This document shows, in pieces, positions 22,276 through 28,631 of a stretch of DNA of 32,166 nt. The stretch covers positions 1 through 32,166 of the forward strand of contig CAMBZX010000011.1 in assembly GCA_945872185.1 (NCBI GenBank), given 5' to 3'. The notes below the pieces were generated by a model. That model worked only from the letters and a program-made list of their open reading frames with translations. It was not told the DNA's origin and did no database searches. Position numbers and translations under genes: made by a program. Source of the stretch: Synechococcus sp. UW140. GTDB taxonomy: Bacteria > Cyanobacteriota > Cyanobacteriia > PCC-6307 > Cyanobiaceae. How positions within the stretch are numbered: the first letter of the stretch is position 1; each line of letters begins with the position of its first letter.

Positions 22276-22965
22276 ATGCGCATCGCCGTGACGGGCGCCT
22301 CCGGCAAGACCGGCTGGCGCGTGGTGCAGGAAGCCCTGGGTCGGGGTCTGGAGGTGACGGCCATCCTGCGGCCCAGCTCGATCGCACCCGATGGGCTGCG
22401 CGGGGCCCAAATCGAACGCCTTGAGTTGCAGGACACTGCCGCCCTGCAGCGGGCCCTGCAGGGCTGCGAGGCCCTGGTGATCGCCACCGGCGCCCGCCCC
22501 TCGATCGATCTGCTCGGCCCTTTGAAAGTGGATGCCCTGGCGATCCGGTCCCAGGCACAGGCGGCCCGGGCCGCCGGGGTGAAGCGGGTGGTGCTGGTGA
22601 CCTCCCTCTGCAGTGGCCGCCTGCTGCATCCGCTCAACCTGTTCGGCCTGATCCTGGTGTGGAAAGGCCTGGGTGAACGCTGGCTGGCCGAGAGCGGCCT
22701 CGACTGGACGGTGATCCGGCCCGGCGGCCTCAAGGAAAACGAAGCGGATCTGGAGGCGGAAGCCATCGTGTTCAGCGGACCTGATCAGCAGGAGAGCAAC
22801 AGCATTCCCCGCCGCCTCGTGGCCCGGGTCTGCCTCGACGCGCTGCAGAACCCCGCAGCCAGCCAGCGGATCATTGAAATCACCAGCAGCCGCACCCAGG
22901 CGCCTGGGACTCTGGCCCCTGGGACTCTGGCCTCTGGGACCCTGGCGGACTGGCTGGCCAGCTGA
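22276..22965 (+). CDS. NAD(P)-binding atypical SDR protein
   Basis: This 229-aa protein opens with a Rossmann motif, IAVTGASGKTGWRVVQEAL, followed by ALVIATGARPSID, AGVKRVVLVTSLCSG and WTVIRPGGLKENE. These mark the NAD(P)H-binding, NmrA/TIC62-like group of atypical short-chain dehydrogenases. The usual catalytic YxxxK is not evident; the protein may act as a redox sensor or reductase. The start ATG 22276 is the first Met before the Rossmann fold; the track ORF's long upstream part is antisense to znuA. The C-terminus carries a 15-bp tandem repeat that adds APGTLAPGTLASGTLA before the stop. Confidence 0.85.
   Translation: MRIAVTGASGKTGWRVVQEALGRGLEVTAILRPSSIAPDGLRGAQIERLELQDTAALQRALQGCEALVIATGARPSIDLLGPLKVDALAIRSQAQAARAAGVKRVVLVTSLCSGRLLHPLNLFGLILVWKGLGERWLAESGLDWTVIRPGGLKENEADLEAEAIVFSGPDQQESNSIPRRLVARVCLDALQNPAASQRIIEITSSRTQAPGTLAPGTLASGTLADWLAS
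22899..22943 (+). repeat. 3 x 15-bp repeat at the C-terminus of the SDR gene
   Basis: Units GGCGCCTGGGACTCT, GGCCCCTGGGACTCT and GGCCTCTGGGACCCT follow each other without gaps and code APGTL-type pentapeptides. They keep the reading frame and lie past the conserved fold, so copy number could vary freely. Confidence 0.9.
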
Positions 22966-22984
22966 ATCCGGAGATCTGCCGGCC

Positions 22985-24019
22985 ATGTCGCCGCCGCCGC
23001 AGCGCCCCCGAAGACGCAGGACCACCCTCGGGCTGGCGCTGATGGCGCTGGTGGCCGCTGGGGCGGGCCTCCAGGCCTGGCGCTGGTTCCCCAGTCCGCT
23101 GAATCCGGGGTTGCGTAGCCCCAGCAGGCCCAGTGCCCACGCCCGCCTGCCAGCCACCACTCCTGCCAGGCCCGCGGGCAGCGGCAGCCCTGGGGCGATC
23201 GATCCCAACCTGCCCCTGTACAACGGCGCCACCCGCCGCCTCGCCGCCCAGGCGATCGATGACACGGCGCGCTCGCAGCTGAACCAGGCCCTGATCGCCC
23301 TGGCCCGCCGCTTCCTGGGGAGGCCCTCCAGCCCGCTGCCGAGAGGGCCGCACATTTCGGAGCGCCTGCTGCTCGATCTCGAGCAGGTCGACCAGCTCCG
23401 CTTCGTGGAGCAGTTGCTGGCCCTGGTGAACAGCCGCCAGGTGGCCACCCGCACCGAGGCGGTGGACCGCTTCAGCGATCACGTGCGCCAGCTGCGCTAC
23501 AGGGACGGCCAGGTGGCCGACTGCCGGCGCCATCCCAACTTCAGCCTCTGGGCGCAGGCCGCGGAACGGCAGGGCTATCTGGTACACCTCACCCCCTTTC
23601 TGCCCGGGGCCAGCCGCCGCCACCTGCCGCTCACCGTCCAGTCCAGCCAGGCAGAGGCCGCCGCGGCGCGATCGTCAGTCGCCCAGCGCCACTGCCCGCC
23701 AACCCCGGGCCAGAGCCAGACGCTGGAGCAGGTCTACGTGCCCCTGCCGGGCCTGCAGCAGGTGCTGCCGTCGCTGCGCAAGGGCGATATCTATGCCCTG
23801 GTGAGCCGGCGGCCAGGCCTGGATGTCAGCCAGGTGGGCCTGGTGGACAGCCAGGTGCGTCTCGACAGCCGGCCCCCCCAGATCCACACCATCCACGCCG
23901 GCGGCTCCGAGGTGATGCGCAGCCTGGATCTGGCCCGCGAAGCCGGCGCCAGCGATGGCGTGATCGGCCTGGCCTTCTACCGGCCGGTGCCCAACCCGGA
24001 TGGCCAACCGGATCGCTGA
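22985..24019 (+). CDS. DUF1460 (amidase-like) protein, catalytic Cys missing
   Basis: The 344-aa protein starts at ATG 22985 with GGAG about 11 bases upstream. An N-terminal membrane anchor or signal (LGLALMALVAAGAGLQAW) precedes a Pro/Ser-rich linker. The rest fits the DUF1460 family, NlpC/P60-like enzymes acting on muropeptides: SERLLLDLEQVDQLRFVEQL, HVRQLRYRDGQVAD, YVPLPGL, LRKGDIYALVSRRPGLDVSQ with VGL, and the His-containing TIHAGG. In that family the first block normally reads DCxTFVE with the nucleophile Cys. Here it reads DQLRFVE, so the Cys is absent. The protein may be an inactive binding relative. Family assignment is by remembered motifs. Confidence 0.75.
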   Translation: MSPPPQRPRRRRTTLGLALMALVAAGAGLQAWRWFPSPLNPGLRSPSRPSAHARLPATTPARPAGSGSPGAIDPNLPLYNGATRRLAAQAIDDTARSQLNQALIALARRFLGRPSSPLPRGPHISERLLLDLEQVDQLRFVEQLLALVNSRQVATRTEAVDRFSDHVRQLRYRDGQVADCRRHPNFSLWAQAAERQGYLVHLTPFLPGASRRHLPLTVQSSQAEAAAARSSVAQRHCPPTPGQSQTLEQVYVPLPGLQQVLPSLRKGDIYALVSRRPGLDVSQVGLVDSQVRLDSRPPQIHTIHAGGSEVMRSLDLAREAGASDGVIGLAFYRPVPNPDGQPDR

Positions 24020-24364
24020 TGGCTCAAGGTGCTGCCATCCAGCTCGCGTGACGCGGCGATGGAGCTTCAGGCTGCTTCGAGCTGCCCTGATTGGATCGGT
24101 GCGGCGGGCGGCGAACACCGGGGAATGGGTAACGGCTGCGACCTGGCGCCTGGCTTGTGAGCTGGCCCCTGGCTGTGACCTCGGCACAGGCTTGTGAGCA
24201 CGGCACTGGCCCCTGGGAGTGAACGGTGGACGGGCTGCGAAAGGGCCAACCGTGGCCCACCCGGATCCGGAGCTGCCGAGCCTGGGAGGCGCGCCTGCCC
24301 CCCTTTGAGAATCATGGTCAGGCCAGCGGCGGCTGGCCATCATGGGCTCAATCGTTGCCGGCCC
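24020..24364. other. 345-bp stretch without a supported gene; degenerate repeats
   Basis: No ORF here looks like a real protein. Around 24143-24216 imperfect direct repeats occur: GGCTTGTGAGC at 24152 and 24189, and CTGGCCCCTGG at 24162 and 24206. They look like a decayed minisatellite. Near the right end a Fur/Zur-like sequence lies at 24306-24320, ahead of the next gene. Confidence 0.6.
24306..24320 (+). promoter_or_regulatory. Possible second Zur-type site upstream of a small membrane-protein gene
   Basis: TGAGAATCATGGTCA has one perfect TGAGAAT arm and matches the TGAGAATNATTCTCA pattern at 12 of 14 fixed positions. It is 45 bp before the start of the downstream gene. A chance match is possible. 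Confidence 0.35.
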
Positions 24365-24766
24365 ATGGCGTCAGATACGCCTCCACCGCCTCCCCCACCA
24401 GCTCCTTCGCCATCTCCGTCGCCCCTGGCTTCGTCAAGGCTCTCGCCTTCGCCTTCGGTGGAAGCCGGCGCTGCCGCGACCGCAACGGAAGCGCGGCGCC
24501 TGCCGACAGAGGCCGAAATTCAGCGCATTCTGAACAGCCAGCCCAAGGGCCTGGAGCCCCCATCGCCATTTCGAGGCTTCAGCCTTACGGCCATCATGGG
24601 CTATGTCGCCGGCACGGCCATGGTGTTCAGCGGCATCAGCAACCAGGGCAAAACCGCCGACCAACACATCACCCAGGCCGTGAATCTGGCCGGCGGTTTC
24701 ACCGTGATCTGCCTGGCCTCCATCTGCCGTCACAGCAAACGCTTGAGCCAGAAACAGGACAGCTGA
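24365..24766 (+). CDS. Hypothetical two-span membrane protein
   Basis: I do not recognise the family. From ATG 24365 the 133-aa protein has a low-complexity Pro/Ser/Ala-rich cytoplasmic-like start (residues 1-45, DTPPPPPPPAPSPSPSP), then TEAEIQRILNSQPKGLEPPS and two hydrophobic segments, SLTAIMGYVAGTAMVFSGI and AVNLAGGFTVICLASIC, ending in basic residues (RHSKRLSQKQ). The C-terminal two thirds look well-constrained while the start is repeat-like. A possible Zur-type site lies upstream. The earlier start in the track is unsupported. Confidence 0.7.
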   Translation: MASDTPPPPPPPAPSPSPSPLASSRLSPSPSVEAGAAATATEARRLPTEAEIQRILNSQPKGLEPPSPFRGFSLTAIMGYVAGTAMVFSGISNQGKTADQHITQAVNLAGGFTVICLASICRHSKRLSQKQDS

Positions 24767-24887
24767 AGCCCCCGCCCAGGGCCCCAGGCCTCAAAACGCC
24801 CAGCGGCTGGGACCCTGGCACCAACGCCACCAACTCTGGCCATGGCGCCAAAGCCGGCCTGCAGCCGGCTGGGGGCCGAGACCGACC

Positions 24888-25244
24888 TCAGCGATCGAGA
24901 GCCAGCCAGTGACGCCCGTCGCGGGCTGCTTTGTCCTGGCCGAGCTTGTGGCCGCAGGCAAAGCCGCTGAGGCCCAGGAGCAGCACCAGCGGCTGGGCTC
25001 CCTGGTTGCTGAGGGTCTTGAACATGCCCGGCTGAATCACCACAAAGGTGGCCGGGATGAAGGCCAGCATGCCCAGGGTCGTGAGGCCGAAGATCGGCGG
25101 CATCAGGGTGCGGCGGCTGATCGCATGGGCCGCCAGCACCGGCAGCCCCAGCACTGGAATGGCGGCACCGAAGGCCCAGAGCCAACGCTGACGGGGATCA
25201 TCGCCGAGGCGACGGCGAATGGCCCGTTGGATCTCAGCGTTCAT
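24888..25244 (-). CDS. Hypothetical membrane protein
   Basis: This 118-aa protein begins NAEIQRAIRRRLGDDPRQRW and has three hydrophobic stretches: LWAFGAAIPVLGLPVLAAHA, FGLTTLGMLAFIPATFVVI and PLVLLLGLSGFACGHKLG, then a short polar tail. I cannot name a family. ATG 25244 begins the part that looks conserved; an ATG at 25268 with AGGG six bases upstream would add eight residues. It is downstream of hisIE on the same strand, 87 bp away, with a small tandem repeat between them. Confidence 0.7.
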   Translation of the reverse strand: MNAEIQRAIRRRLGDDPRQRWLWAFGAAIPVLGLPVLAAHAISRRTLMPPIFGLTTLGMLAFIPATFVVIQPGMFKTLSNQGAQPLVLLLGLSGFACGHKLGQDKAARDGRHWLALDR

Positions 25245-25288
25245 GCGGACCCCACCAGAGATCCCCATGTTGAGCCCTGCGGATTGAA

Positions 25289-25330
25289 AGCCAGTGGGTT
25301 GGGAGCCAGTGGGTTGAGACCAGTGGGCTG
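25289..25330. repeat. 15-bp tandem repeat between hisIE and the next gene
   Basis: AGCCAGTGGGTTGGG and AGCCAGTGGGTTGAG are adjacent, followed by a shortened third unit ACCAGTGGGCTG. The array is non-coding and lies directly after the hisIE stop codon on the minus strand. Confidence 0.85.
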
Positions 25331-25331
25331 C

Positions 25332-26153
25332 TCATGGCCGGCGTGGGGCGCCACGGCGCTGGGCCAGCACCTCCTGCACCCGTCGCCAGGGCACACCGTG
25401 ATGGGCCAGGGCTACCTGCAGATGGAACAGGATGTCGGCGGCTTCGCCGGCGATCTCAGCGGCGTTGTCGTCCTTGCAGGCCATCACGAACTCGGCCGAC
25501 TCCTCGCCGATCTTCTTGAGGATGCGGTTGTCGCCGCCCTCCAGCAGGCGGTTGGTGTAGCTGCCCGGCTCGGGCCGGTCGCGGCGCCCCTCAATCACCC
25601 GGGACAATTCGGTGCAGACATCCGCCGGGGGCGGCAGGGCTGGGGGGTGGCCACCGCTGGACTCAGCGTCTATGACATCGCTGGACTCAGCGTCCATGAC
25701 ATCGCTGGACTCAGCGTCCATGACACCGCTGGGTTCGCCGCCACCTTCACCAACGCCTGCGCCATAAAAACAGCTGCGGGCTCCGGTGTGGCAGGCCACG
25801 TCGCCCTGCTGTTCGATCGTCAACAGCAGCACATCGGCATCGCAGTCGTAGCGCAGGCCGCGCAATTTCTGGAAGTAGCCACTGGTGGCCCCCTTGTGCC
25901 ACAGCTCCTGGCGGGAACGGCTCCAGTAGTGCACGTCGCCACTGCTCAGGGTGCGCTCGAGGGCCTGGCGATTCATCCAGGCCACCATCAGCACCGCCCC
26001 ATCGAGCCAGTCCTGGGCCACGGCCGGTATCAGACCTGCCTCATTCCAGCGCAGGCCCTCGATCCAGGCTGGGCCACCCAGCTCAAAGCCGCCCGGCTCG
26101 GGCCCACTCGGCTCAGGGCCGCTCCTCTTGAGGCCGCTCGGGCTGTCAGTCAC
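25332..26153 (-). CDS. hisIE: Bifunctional phosphoribosyl-AMP cyclohydrolase / PR-ATP pyrophosphatase
   Basis: HisIE carries out steps 2 and 3 of histidine synthesis. The HisI half shows VLMVAWMNRQALE, HYWSRSRQELWHKGATSG, the metal-site DCDADVLLLTIEQ, and VACHTGARSCFY. The HisE half shows TELSRVIEGRRD, YTNRLLEGG and the MazG-type helix KIGEESAEFVMACKDDN plus EAADILFHLQVAL. The two are joined by a Ser/Asp/Glu-rich linker built from a 24-bp repeat. The start is GTG 26153; the first 25 residues are repeat-derived (SGPEPSGPEPGG). The track ORF to 27947 is antisense sequence upstream of this start. The total is 273 aa, longer than usual because of both repeats. All catalytic motifs are intact. Confidence 0.94.
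   Translation of the reverse strand: MTDSPSGLKRSGPEPSGPEPGGFELGGPAWIEGLRWNEAGLIPAVAQDWLDGAVLMVAWMNRQALERTLSSGDVHYWSRSRQELWHKGATSGYFQKLRGLRYDCDADVLLLTIEQQGDVACHTGARSCFYGAGVGEGGGEPSGVMDAESSDVMDAESSDVIDAESSGGHPPALPPPADVCTELSRVIEGRRDRPEPGSYTNRLLEGGDNRILKKIGEESAEFVMACKDDNAAEIAGEAADILFHLQVALAHHGVPWRRVQEVLAQRRGAPRRP
25655..25726 (-). repeat. 3 x 24-bp repeat forming the HisI-HisE linker
   Basis: Three near-identical 24-bp units (25655-25678, 25679-25702, 25703-25726), each holding GCTGGACTCAGCGTC, differ at one or two bases. In the hisIE frame they code SGVMDAES, SDVMDAES and SDVIDAES. They sit exactly between the two enzyme domains. Confidence 0.92.
26065..26124 (-). repeat. 4 x 15-bp repeat at the HisIE N-terminus
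   Basis: On the coding strand AGCGGCCCTGAGCCG and AGTGGGCCCGAGCCG are followed by two more diverged 15-bp units. The protein reads SGPEP, SGPEP, GGFEL, GGPAW. The last unit merges into the start of the HisI domain. Confidence 0.75.
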
Positions 26154-26282
26154 GGCATCGCCGGCCACTGGCTGAACGCTACCGAGGCGACATCCCGCCT
26201 TGCGGCGGCAGTGATCTACAGCCGCTGACGCCCCAGAGCCCGAGACCACGCCAGCTACAGCCACGGCTGTCTTCAGACTGGG

Positions 26283-26942
26283 ATGATGGCCCCAGTGCCA
26301 CCCACCATGTCCCCCAATCCAGCGGCCTACACCTGCAGCAAGACCTTCAACGGCTTTCCCTGCACCCATCGCCAGTGGCGCCATCCGGGCCATTGCCGCT
26401 TTGTGCACGGCTACAGCCGCAGTTTCCGCTTCTGGTTCCAGGCCAGAAGCCTCGATCAACACGGCTTCGTGGTGGATTTCTCCAGCCTGAAGCACCTGCA
26501 GCAGCGCCTGGCCGAGCAGTTCGATCACACCTTCCTGGCCAACGCCGACGATCCACAACTGGCCACCTGGCAGGCCCTGCATGAGCAGGGCGCCCTCGAT
26601 CTGCGGGTGATGACCAACGTGGGCATGGAGGCCAGTGCCGAGCTGGTGTGGGGTTGGGCCAATGAGCTGCTGCAGGGCCGCGAGGACGGCCGCAGCTGCT
26701 GCTTTCGCGTCGAAGCCCGCGAAAACGAGAAGAACGCCGCCTGCTTCACGGCCATCCCCGCCTGGTTCAGCGGCGCCGCAGCAGGCGACGTCGGTGATGG
26801 CTACCCCGACGACGCCTGGCCGGAACTTCCCTACCGGGAAAGCTCCTACGACGAACCTGTCGACGCCTACGTCAGCAGCGGCGACAGCGCCGACAGCGCC
26901 GAGCCGCGGGCCGACAGCCTGGGCATCTGGGAGGCGCCCTGA
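26283..26942 (+). CDS. 6-pyruvoyl-tetrahydropterin synthase/QueD-family protein
   Basis: The fold is that of QueD (6-carboxy-tetrahydropterin synthase): KTFNGFPCTHRQWRHPGHCR, FVHGYSRSFRFWF, GFVVDFSSLKHLQQRL, FDHTFLANADD and MTNVGMEASAELVWGW. The zinc His set (HRQWRHPGHC, HGYS) is present. The acidic C-terminal tail (about residues 165-219, DDAWPELPYRESSYDEPVDA) is beyond the usual QueD length of about 120-180 aa. ATG 26283, 26286 and 26307 are all possible; the conserved part begins after 26307. It is 10 bp before the permease gene, so it is likely the first gene of the operon that ends with the Fur/Zur gene. Whether it makes queuosine precursor or another pterin is unknown. Confidence 0.85.
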   Translation: MMAPVPPTMSPNPAAYTCSKTFNGFPCTHRQWRHPGHCRFVHGYSRSFRFWFQARSLDQHGFVVDFSSLKHLQQRLAEQFDHTFLANADDPQLATWQALHEQGALDLRVMTNVGMEASAELVWGWANELLQGREDGRSCCFRVEARENEKNAACFTAIPAWFSGAAAGDVGDGYPDDAWPELPYRESSYDEPVDAYVSSGDSADSAEPRADSLGIWEAP

Positions 26943-26952
26943 GCTTGCGGCC

Positions 26953-27915
26953 ATGAACTCCGCCCGCCTGGCCACGGCCTGGGCCCTGTTCCAGGGGCTG
27001 CTGATCGAGGCGTTGCCCTTCCTGTTGATAGGGGTGTTGATCTCGGCCGCCGCCCGCTGGTTCGCCCCCGGCGGCCAGTGGTTGCGACAGCTGCCCTCCC
27101 ACCCCGTGCTCGGACCGCTCAGCGGTGCTGCCCTCGGTTTTGCCCTGCCGGCCTGCGAATGCGGCAACGTGCCCGTCGCCCGCCAGTTGCTGGTGGGGGG
27201 TGCGCCCCTGGGTGCGGCGCTGGGCTTTCTGTTCGCGGCGCCAGTGCTCAATCCAATCGTGCTGGCCAGCACCTGGGCCGCCTTTCCCAACCAGCCCTGG
27301 CTGCTGCTGGCCCGCCCGCTCGGCGCCGTGCTGGTGGCCGTGGGCCTGGCCCTGCTGCTGCGTCTGGTGCCCGAAGCCGAGCTGCTGCAGGCCGATCTGC
27401 TGGCGGAGCGGCGCCTGGCCCTGCCCCTGAGCGAAGTGAGCCTGCTGGAACGCCGCGGCGGCGTGCTCGGTGGCGGCGCGCTGACGGCCGCCCCCGGTCG
27501 GCCGCGCCGACCCTCGCTGGCGGAGCTGTTCCGACACGGCGGCAACGAATTTCTCCAACTGGCCCTGCTGCTGGTGCTGGGCTGCCTGCTGGCCGCCCTG
27601 GTGCAGACCTTCGTGCCGCGCAGCTGGCTGCTGGCGGTGGGTGGCGCCCCCACGCTCTCGATCCTGGCGCTGATGCTGCTGGCGCTGGTGGTGTCGGTGT
27701 GCTCCAGCGTCGACGCCTTCCTGGCCCTGAGCTTCGCCGCCCAGGTGACCCCTGGCGCCCTGCTGGCCTTCCTGCTGCTGGGACCGGTGATCGACCTCAA
27801 ACTGGTGGGCCTGCTGGGGCTGCTGCTGCGGCCCCGGGGCCTGCTGCTGACGATCGCCGGCGCCGGCCTGCTGGTGCTGCTGATCGGCCAGTGGATCAAC
27901 CTCTGGCGCCTATGA
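26953..27915 (+). CDS. COG0701-type permease (UPF0718/YcgR-like)
   Basis: This 320-aa membrane protein has about eight spans in two clusters divided by a polar loop (about residues 150-190). The signature PACECGNVPVARQLLVGGAP, then LGAALGFLFAAPVLNPIVL, is diagnostic of the COG0701 permease family, and the second copy (CSSVDAFLALSFAAQVTPGA) mirrors it. CxCG could bind a metal. In several bacteria such permeases pair with a COG3689/TIGR03943 protein, encoded next here, and some pairs have been proposed to belong to Zur regulons. The substrate is not proven. The start ATG 26953 follows queD by 10 bp; the stop overlaps the next gene as ATGA. Confidence 0.88.
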   Translation: MNSARLATAWALFQGLLIEALPFLLIGVLISAAARWFAPGGQWLRQLPSHPVLGPLSGAALGFALPACECGNVPVARQLLVGGAPLGAALGFLFAAPVLNPIVLASTWAAFPNQPWLLLARPLGAVLVAVGLALLLRLVPEAELLQADLLAERRLALPLSEVSLLERRGGVLGGGALTAAPGRPRRPSLAELFRHGGNEFLQLALLLVLGCLLAALVQTFVPRSWLLAVGGAPTLSILALMLLALVVSVCSSVDAFLALSFAAQVTPGALLAFLLLGPVIDLKLVGLLGLLLRPRGLLLTIAGAGLLVLLIGQWINLWRL

Positions 27916-28631
27916 ATCCGCTGCCGCTGCGTCCACCCCTGCCGCAACGGGCCGCCCTGCAGCGGGGCCTGCTGCTGGCCCTCTGGGCCCTGGTGCTGCT
28001 GCGCAGCAGCGCCGATGGCCGCCTCGATCTGCTGCTACGCGCCGCCTTCCATCCCCTCGTGGCCCTGGCGGGCCTGCTGCTGCTGCTGCTGGCGCTGGTG
28101 CAGCTGCGGCTGGGCCTGGTTGATGCCGCCGCCGCCAGCGAACGGGCCAGCCGTCGCCAGGGGCTGCTGCTGCTGGTCACCGCCGCCTTCACCGTGGCGG
28201 CGATGGCCCTGCCACCAGCCCCCTCCTTCGCCGAGTTGGCCGGCCAGCGCCCTCGAGACGACACCGCCCAGGAGGACCTGAGCTTCGTGCTGCCCCCCGC
28301 CCAGCGCAGCCTCACCGACTGGGTGCGGCTGCTGCGCAGCCAACCGGATCCGGACCTGTTCGCAGGCGATCCGGTGCGGATCAGCGGGTTCGTGCTGCCG
28401 ATGGCCGGCGAGCCGCCCCAGATCGCCCGGCTGCTGGTGCGCTGCTGCCTGGCCGACGCGGCGCCGGTGGGCCTGCCGGTGCGCTGGCCCGGCCCGCCGC
28501 CGCCGGCGGACCAGTGGCTGCGGCTGGAGGGTCGGATGGCGGTGGCGTCTGGCGTCGACGGCAGGCAACTGGTGGTGCTGCCCAGCCGCATCGAGCTGAT
28601 CGCCCGGCCGGCCCGGCCCCTGGAGCCGTGA
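27912..28631 (+). CDS. TIGR03943 family protein (COG3689, permease partner)
   Basis: The 239-aa protein has two N-terminal membrane spans (LLLALWALVLLRSSADGRLD region and LVALAGLLLLLLALVQLRL), a third near residue 85-105, and a C-terminal soluble part with the family motif RISGFVLPMAGE and LLVRCCLADAAPVGLPVRW, then DQWLRLEGRM. The Cys pair in VRCCLADA is a conserved metal-ligand candidate. It is coupled to the permease by an ATGA overlap and to the following gene by GTGA, so the three are one translational unit. Confidence 0.88.
   Translation: MNPLPLRPPLPQRAALQRGLLLALWALVLLRSSADGRLDLLLRAAFHPLVALAGLLLLLLALVQLRLGLVDAAAASERASRRQGLLLLVTAAFTVAAMALPPAPSFAELAGQRPRDDTAQEDLSFVLPPAQRSLTDWVRLLRSQPDPDLFAGDPVRISGFVLPMAGEPPQIARLLVRCCLADAAPVGLPVRWPGPPPPADQWLRLEGRMAVASGVDGRQLVVLPSRIELIARPARPLEP

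Noticed and set aside
25253-25331. Small ORF starting ATGA at the hisIE stop on the minus strand (SSPLVSTHWLPTHWL)
   Set aside because: It is short, made of the 15-bp repeat, and runs into the next gene out of frame; no sign of constraint.
26154-27947. N-terminal 600 residues of the 871-aa minus-strand ORF 25332-27947
   Set aside because: Only the last 273 codons code HisIE. The rest is antisense to the QueD-like and permease genes, which have clear family motifs.
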